Below are positions 58,237-64,000 of a stretch of DNA of 64,000 nucleotides, one piece after another. Each line of letters starts with the position of its first letter. Positions within the stretch are counted from its first letter, which is position 1. The position numbers were made by a program, and so were the translations under genes. Origin of the DNA: an uncultured Bacilli bacterium (GTDB lineage: Bacteria; Bacillota_I; Bacilli_A; RF39; UBA660); the NCBI GenBank assembly GCA_934131175.1, contig CAKOZD010000006.1, forward strand, positions 10,149-74,148, read 5' to 3'. Below the pieces are notes generated by a model. The model had not been told where the DNA came from and did not search any database. It saw only the letters and a list, made by a program, of their open reading frames with translations.

Positions 58237-60039
58237 TTACTTTTCTGAGTCTTTTAAATTATCAAGTAATTCTTCAGAAGAAGACTCATCATCAACTTGT
58301 TCTAGTAATTCATCACTCTTAGAAAACTTACGATTTTTATTTTTCATCTCTTCTTCATGTACCAAAACATTATATGCAACTTTTCCAACTAATGTCTTTG
58401 GAAGTTCATCTCTAATCTCATACTCATATGGCCATGAATAACGAGATAAATTCTTTTCACAATGTTCTCTAACTGACTTTATCACATCATCATGATTTAT
58501 ATCTTTATTCTTTAATACAATAAATGCTTTCGCAACTTGTACTTTGTAAGGATGTGGTATTCCAATAACACAACTCATCATTACATCAGGATGTGAATCA
58601 ATTACATTTTCTATATATTGTGGATATAGGCAATAACCACTACTTACAATTAATCTTTTTAATCTATTTTTAAAATATACAAACCCATCATTATCCATAA
58701 TTCCAAGATCACCTGTATGTAGCCAAATATGACCATCTTTATGTTTTCTTAAAGTTTGTTTAGTTTCTTTCTTATCCCTTAAATATCCCTGCATAACAGT
58801 AGGACCACTAATAACAATCTCGCCCTCTTCTCCATAAGGAACTTCTTTTTCTGTACCTTCTTGGACTATTTTAAAATACATATCAGGATAAGGTATTCCA
58901 ATACTTCCTTCACGATAATTATTAACTGGAGTAAAGCAACTTGCACTACCGCACTCAGTAAGTCCATATCCTTCTCTTACTTGAGTTTTAGAGCCATGTT
59001 CTTTTAAAAATTTATCTACTTTCTTCTTTAACTCAACAGATAACGAATCTCCTCCAGAAATAACACATGTCAAAAATGACAAATCATAACCATTTAAATT
59101 TTTATTTTTAAGTAAAGATTCAAATAATGTTGGAACACCAACCATAACATTAGGTTGATATTTCTTTAGTAACTTATCAAATGTTTGAGCACTAAACTGT
59201 GGAAGCAAAATACTAGTACCACCAAAATATTGAACAGTATGAATACAAACACCTAATCCAAATCCATGAAATATCGGCATAATAGCAAGTACTTTATCCT
59301 TTTCATGAAGACATGCTACATGTTCAAAAGATTGCATCGCTAAGGCATTTAAATTCATATTAGAAAGTTTAACTCCTTTAGGCGTTCCAGTTGTACCTCC
59401 ACTATAAAGTATTGCTGCAACTTCCTTACTCTTAAAGTCATCGTCAATTTCTCTTGTATATGAGTGTCCTAATTTTATAAAATCTCGCCAAGTAATTCTC
59501 ATATCACTCTTAGCCATTCTTACTTTTCTACCTTTTGTTGCTTGATAAATCGCTTGCATATGAATTGGCATAGAATCACCAACTGATACTGTAATTGCTT
59601 TCTTTATCTTAGTGTCTTCAATAATAGAATTAACTTTATTAAAAGCAAAATCAATTGTCACAATATAATTACTCTTAGAAATATTTAAGAAATGTTTAAT
59701 TTCATTTTCACCAGATAATGGATGAATCATATTAGAAATAGCTCCTATCTTATTAATTGCATAAAAAGCAATTATTGCCTCAGGCACATTAGGCATACAA
59801 ATAGCAACTATGTCTTTATGTTTTACTCCTAATGCCTTGAAAGCACGAGCAGCCTCATCTATCTGTTTTAAAAATTCATAATAAGTTTTCTTTGTACCAT
59901 AGTAATTATAACTAATATTATTTAAATGTTTTGAAGCAGTATATTCTATTAACTTATATACTGAAAAATCTGGATAACTAAGATGTGGATTAACATCACC
60001 ATAATATTTATACCATGGAGTTTTTATCTTTTTAACCAT
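58237..60039 (-). CDS. AMP-binding acyl-CoA synthetase
   Basis: A 600-residue ANL-superfamily enzyme. The phosphate-binding loop is AAILYSGGTTGTPKGVKLS, the A5 motif REGYGLTECGSA, the A7 motif WLHTGDLGIMDNDGF, and the catalytic Lys is in DELPKTLVGKVAY. It activates a carboxylic acid, probably a fatty acid, as acyl-AMP and then acyl-CoA. The C-terminus has an extra acidic tail of about 30 residues. GGTGAT lies 4 nt before the ATG. Acyl specificity is unknown. Confidence 0.92.
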   Translation of the reverse strand: MVKKIKTPWYKYYGDVNPHLSYPDFSVYKLIEYTASKHLNNISYNYYGTKKTYYEFLKQIDEAARAFKALGVKHKDIVAICMPNVPEAIIAFYAINKIGAISNMIHPLSGENEIKHFLNISKSNYIVTIDFAFNKVNSIIEDTKIKKAITVSVGDSMPIHMQAIYQATKGRKVRMAKSDMRITWRDFIKLGHSYTREIDDDFKSKEVAAILYSGGTTGTPKGVKLSNMNLNALAMQSFEHVACLHEKDKVLAIMPIFHGFGLGVCIHTVQYFGGTSILLPQFSAQTFDKLLKKYQPNVMVGVPTLFESLLKNKNLNGYDLSFLTCVISGGDSLSVELKKKVDKFLKEHGSKTQVREGYGLTECGSASCFTPVNNYREGSIGIPYPDMYFKIVQEGTEKEVPYGEEGEIVISGPTVMQGYLRDKKETKQTLRKHKDGHIWLHTGDLGIMDNDGFVYFKNRLKRLIVSSGYCLYPQYIENVIDSHPDVMMSCVIGIPHPYKVQVAKAFIVLKNKDINHDDVIKSVREHCEKNLSRYSWPYEYEIRDELPKTLVGKVAYNVLVHEEEMKNKNRKFSKSDELLEQVDDESSSEELLDNLKDSEK

Positions 60040-60111
60040 TCAAATCACCAAAAATATTATAAAAAAAATAAACGATTAAGTCAATTAATCACATAATTAT
60101 AATTACATAGA

Positions 60112-60135
60112 AAAAGATAGAAAACCTATCTTTCT
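60112..60135 (-). terminator. Terminator after the small gene 60126-60383
   Basis: AGAAAGATAG and CTATCTTTTTCT stem around GTTTT on the minus strand; the stop codon is inside the stem. Confidence 0.7.
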
Positions 60136-60383
60136 ACCTTCTCTATTAATTGATCATTTTCTTCTCTAAGTAACATTGTATAGATAAATAATAAGTTTAA
60201 ATACTCATCTTCATCATTATATTCTTCTAATAATCCAAGTGGTTCATTATAACTACTGATTTTATTATTTTCTAAATATAATAATCTAATCTCATCAGAT
60301 ATTACTTTTAATATTTCACATCTTTTATCTTCAATGTCTAATTCTTTAAAATTTCTAAATAAATCAAAATATTCTATTGGCAT
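60126..60383 (-). CDS. Uncharacterised 85-residue protein
   Basis: Not recognised. The ATG at 60383 is preferred over an in-frame ATG at 60407 because AAGGAGG lies 7 nt before it. The protein is acidic and all-helical (LDIEDKRCEILKVISDEIRL). It overlaps the end of the repeat helicase gene by 29 nt, so they are probably cotranscribed and coupled. No domain assigned. Confidence 0.65.
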   Translation of the reverse strand: MPIEYFDLFRNFKELDIEDKRCEILKVISDEIRLLYLENNKISSYNEPLGLLEEYNDEDEYLNLLFIYTMLLREENDQLIEKVER

Positions 60384-63300
60384 TAATAACCTCCTTATTA
60401 CGTTCAACCATTTCTAATACCTTCTCATGATGTAATGAATCAACTTTTTTCTTAGATTCATTAAATTTCTTCTTTTTATCTTCTCGTAACACATAGCCAA
60501 CTTCTCTTAACATTTGTTTTTGATTCTCATTAAAATCAGATTGATGTTTAGATAGCCATAATTCTGCATATAGTAAATCTGGAGATTTATATTCTGGACT
60601 ACTTTTCTTCACTACATGTACTTTTCCTTCTGAATCTATTTTTATTTTATCCCTATTAGTTAAATTAGTAGAATACTCTTCACATATACCCGATTCGTTC
60701 TGTTCTTTTATTTTTTTTAAATAGTAATAATAGGAATTAAACTCATCTCCTAATAATACATAGCCTATATCTCTTAACATTTGTTTTTGAGTCTCATCAA
60801 AAATAGGCTGATAACTACTTTGATGATTATAAAGCCATAATCCTACGCCTAGTAAATCTGGAGAATTATATTCTGAACTACCATATTTTACAACATGTAC
60901 TATTCCATCTGAATCTATTTTTATTTTATCCTTAGTAGTTAAATTAGTAGAATACTCTTCGCCTGTACCGGATTCATTTTGCTTTTTTATTTTTACTAAC
61001 AAACTATAATAATTATTAAATGTATTATTAAACTCTTCTTCTGAAGTTAGTTTATCTTCTTTTAAAACATAGCCTATATCTCTTAACATTTGTTTTTTCT
61101 CCACATCAAAATCAGATTGATGTGCGTTAAACCACCATCCTACATTTAGTAAACCTGGATAATTATATTCTGGACTACCATATTTTACTACATGTACCAT
61201 TTCATCTGAATCAACTTTTATTTTATCATTACTAGCTAAATTAGTAGAATATTCTTCACATATACCTGATTCGTTTTGTTCTTTTATTTTTACTAACAAA
61301 CTATAATATTTATTAAAGGTTTTATTAAATTCTTCTTTTTCTATATTTAATTTATCTTCTTTTAACACATAGCCGACTTCTCTTAACATTTGTTTTTGGT
61401 TCTCATTAAAATCAGATTGATGGCTGTTAAACCAATCGCCTACATTTAGTAAATTTGAAGAATTACATCCTTGGCTCCCTCTCTTCACTACATGTACTAG
61501 TCCTTCTGAATCTATTTTTATTTTATCCATACTAGCTAAATTAGTAGAATACTCTTCACATATACCTGATTCGTTCTGTTCTTTTATTTTTACTAACAAA
61601 TTATAATATTTATTAAAGGTTTTATTAAAGGTTTTATTAAAGGTTTTATTAAATTCTTCTTTTTCTATATTTAATTTATCTCCTTTTAACACATAGCCGA
61701 CTTTTCTTAACATTTGTTTTTGTTTTTCGTCAAAATCAGATTGATTTTTATATAGCCACTGACCTGGATTTAGTAAATCTGAAGACTTATATTCTGGACT
61801 TCCCTTCTTTACTACATGTACTTTTCCTTCTGAATCTATTTTTATTTTATCTGTTGCAGATAAATTAGTAGAATACTCTTCACATATACCTAATTCATTC
61901 TGTTCTTTTATTTTTTTTAAATAGTAATAATAGGAATTAAACTCATCGCCTGTTATTACATAGCCTATATCTCTTAACATTTGTTTTTGCATTTCATCAA
62001 AATCAGATTGATTTTTATATAGTCAATCACCTGTATTTAGTAAACCTTGATAGTTATATTCTGAACTACTATATTTTACTACATGTATCATTCCTTCTGA
62101 ATCTATTTTTATTTTATCCGCTGAAGATAAATTAGTAGAATATGAATACTTACATTTTTCTGATTCATTTTGTTCCTTTATTTTTACTAATAAACCATAA
62201 CAATAATTAAATTGTTTATTAAATTTTTCTTTTTCAAAATTTGATTTATCTTCTTTTAACACATAGCCAACTTCTCTTAACATTTGTTTTTGGTTCTCAT
62301 CAAAAACAGGCTGAACATTATTTTGATGGCTATAAAGCCATTGTCCTACACTTAATAAATTTGGAGAATTATATTCTGAACTCCCATCCTTCACCACATG
62401 TACTCCTTCTGAATCTATTTTTATTTTATCCGCTGCTGATAAATTAGTAGAATATTTTTCACCTCGACCAAATTCATTTTGTTCTTTTATTTTTTTTAAA
62501 TAGTAATAATAGGAATTAAACTCATCTCCTGATAATACATAGCCTATATCTCTTAACATTTGTTTTTTCTCCACATCAAAATCAGATTGATGTGCGTTAA
62601 ACCACCATCCTACATTTAGTAAACCTGGATAATTATATTCTGGACTACCATATTTTACTACATGTATTCCTTCTGAATCTATTTTTATTTTATCATTTGT
62701 AGTTAAATTAGTAGAATATTCTTCACATATACCTGATTCATTTTGTTCTTTTATTTTTACTAATAAGCCATAATAATAATTAAATGTTTTATTGAAATTA
62801 TTTGAATTATAATTTTCTACTTCATTTCTAAGTTCTAAGAATTCTCTTGTTACTGGGTTTAATTGTAAAATTCCAGATAAACTATCTTCTTGTTTATCTT
62901 CAACTATTTTAGGTAAATTTTCTTCCTTACTAAAATCAACTTCTATATTCCAAATATCCAAGTCACAACACATATCTACTATTGCTTTTTCGTACTTCAT
63001 ATCTTCTTTTAGTAAATCTTTATTTTCTATATATTTAGAATATCTATTTTTAATAAAAATAAAATTTTTCGCAATATTTCTTTCAAACTTATCTTTAGAA
63101 TTTCCATTTGGAATTCTTCCTTTATCTTCAATCCAATCTTTAATAATTGTTAATTTTATTATGTCACTTTCTTCTAAATCATGATTTCTAACTAATTTAA
63201 CATTAAGTACATTATTAACTAAATCAATAACTTTAGGTTTCTTTCCACTCATCAAGTTTTCTTTATCGTTATATTTCATACATCTGCCTAGTTGTTGTAA

Positions 63301-64000
63301 GAAAAGAATTCTTGAATTTGTATCCATTGGTCTTAACCATATTATTCCAGATATTCCTTTTGCGTGTACTCCTTCATTAAGTTTATTCATTACAAACATC
63401 AATTTTGGTTTACCATTTGTTGGTTCATTAAATTTATTTAGGAAATCTCTATTTGCTTTAGACCCATAACTTCCTAACATTGAAATATTTTCTACTTTGT
63501 CTTTCATTTCTTCATGAAGTTTTTCTTTTAGTTTTTTATTAGATAACTTCTTCCAGCCCATATAATTAATTATCTTATCCGCAAGTACATCGTTTTTTGA
63601 GATTAAAGATTCATTTTTATACTTCATCTCATATTTTGAAAGTAATAAAATATTTTCTTTTTCTGCTTCTAAATACTTTCTTTCTACTTCGTCTAATTTA
63701 TCGTTATTTATTATTTTTCTATATAATTTTTCTACGCCTGGATTATTTTTTAAATACTCATCACTATATAAAAATTGACTAAATAAAGTTTGATAATCTT
63801 CTATCATTCTTCTTGCGGCAGACTGATTTATCTTTTTACCATTTTCGTCATAATATTCTGTGTTTCCATCTTCGTCTTCACATTTTTTTGTTACAGGTAA
63901 AAACACAATATACTTGTCATCACTCTTTATATTCTCATTTAGTATTCTTTCAATTCCTACTGAAGAGGATACTTTTCTTCTTAGTTTTTCATATTTTTTT
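60355..64000 (-). CDS. Superfamily II helicase with eight helicase-associated (HA) repeats, C-terminal part, one in-frame UGA
   Basis: The gene enters from the right edge. Residues upstream of the repeats hold the helicase C-terminal core: PKLMFVMNKLNEGVHAKGIS (motif V) and ILFLQQLGRCM (motif VI). Then eight repeats of 80-100 residues follow, with the cores YYLKKIKEQNESGICEEYST, DKIKIDSEG-VHVVK, LLNVGxWxxxHQSDF and QKQMLRDIGYVL; each aligns with the HA domain (Trp, His-Gln, Gln, GY). A TGA at 62023-62025 sits in repeat 3 in LLNTGD-TGA-LYKNQSDF, exactly at the Trp seen in the other seven. Reading it as Trp joins two otherwise open segments. A TGA at 60364 near the end would also be read through to TAG at 60355, adding three residues. 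HA-repeat helicases are common in gut Firmicutes; their role is unclear. Confidence 0.8.
60480..62790 (-). repeat. Tandem HA repeats with recently homogenised blocks
   Basis: Eight in-frame units of about 260-310 bp. The blocks 61067-61196 and 62537-62666 are identical over 130 bp and exactly 1470 bp apart. A 12-bp unit (AAAGGTTTTATT) is repeated about three times near 61616-61652, encoding FNKT repeats. The pattern points to gene conversion or unequal crossing-over. Confidence 0.85.

Noticed and set aside
60384..60407. Upstream ATG (60407) as the start of the 85-residue gene
   Set aside because: The AAGGAGG site lies between it and the ATG at 60383, which is therefore the better start.
60480..62790. 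CRISPR-like array because of regular repeats
   Set aside because: Units are long, coding and in frame; no short repeats with unique spacers and no cas genes.

Overview
The window is very A+T-rich, densely packed and almost entirely chromosomal. The core genes present (ruvAB-queA, tgt, a Firmicutes-type DnaB, HelD, CBS/DRTGG pyrophosphatase, YqfQ-like protein, type IV pilus or competence genes, an OmpR/histidine kinase pair) point to an uncultured gut Bacilli or Mollicutes-like relative (RF39-type lineage). That placement is inferred from gene content and base composition only. No tRNA, rRNA or CRISPR array was seen. The most general observation is that TGA does not seem to act as a stop codon here. 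About 49 genes end in TAA or TAG and none clearly ends in TGA. Two otherwise undamaged genes (21965-22798 and 60355-64000) contain an in-frame TGA exactly where Trp is expected, and a third such TGA lies in a dead transposase. This suggests UGA=Trp, with TGG still strongly preferred.

Layout. 1-3.05 kb: end of an exopolysaccharide locus on the minus strand (initiating sugar transferase, Alg14/Alg13-like split glycosyltransferase, pyruvyl transferase, ferredoxin-type partner), preceded by a structured leader or small-RNA transcript at 3.25-3.38 kb. 3.4-9.3 kb: accessory patch with a DUF2207-like membrane protein, a decayed and an intact copy of a PD-(D/E)XK (Rpn-type) nuclease gene, a dead IS200 transposase, and between them a large nuclease-STAND NTPase that is a good candidate antiviral protein.

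9.3-21.2 kb: two divergent operons sharing one intergenic region. The minus-strand operon carries an unknown 120-aa protein, a vWA protein with long Ser/Asp repeats, a MoxR-type AAA+ ATPase and an ankyrin protein. The plus-strand operon carries two giant cytoplasmic leucine-rich-repeat proteins that share a C-terminal domain of about 300 residues with an NCCAH motif. This is the best candidate for an undescribed multi-gene system.

21.3-30 kb: an unknown gene, a DUF3419 methyltransferase with internal UGA, a radical SAM enzyme, an alpha/beta hydrolase, an acidic membrane-anchored protein, a lipid/polysaccharide flippase and a two-component system. 30.1-38.6 kb: a second candidate system of membrane-anchored LRR proteins with zinc ribbons, a radical SAM/SPASM maturase, and a small protein ending in a Ser/Gly/Tyr segment plus 14 Asn. 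Its two operons use a duplicated terminator-promoter module.

38.6-60 kb: mostly housekeeping (HelD, phosphohexomutase, pseudopilin, pyrophosphatase, HD protein, DnaB, prepilin peptidase, PilC/GspF, tgt, repeat lipoprotein, double GreA-like protein, queA-ruvB-ruvA, acyl-CoA synthetase). 60.1-64 kb: a small unknown gene and the C-terminal part of a superfamily II helicase carrying eight helicase-associated repeats, some identical over 130 bp. Many genes end inside their own transcription terminator, showing strong compaction.
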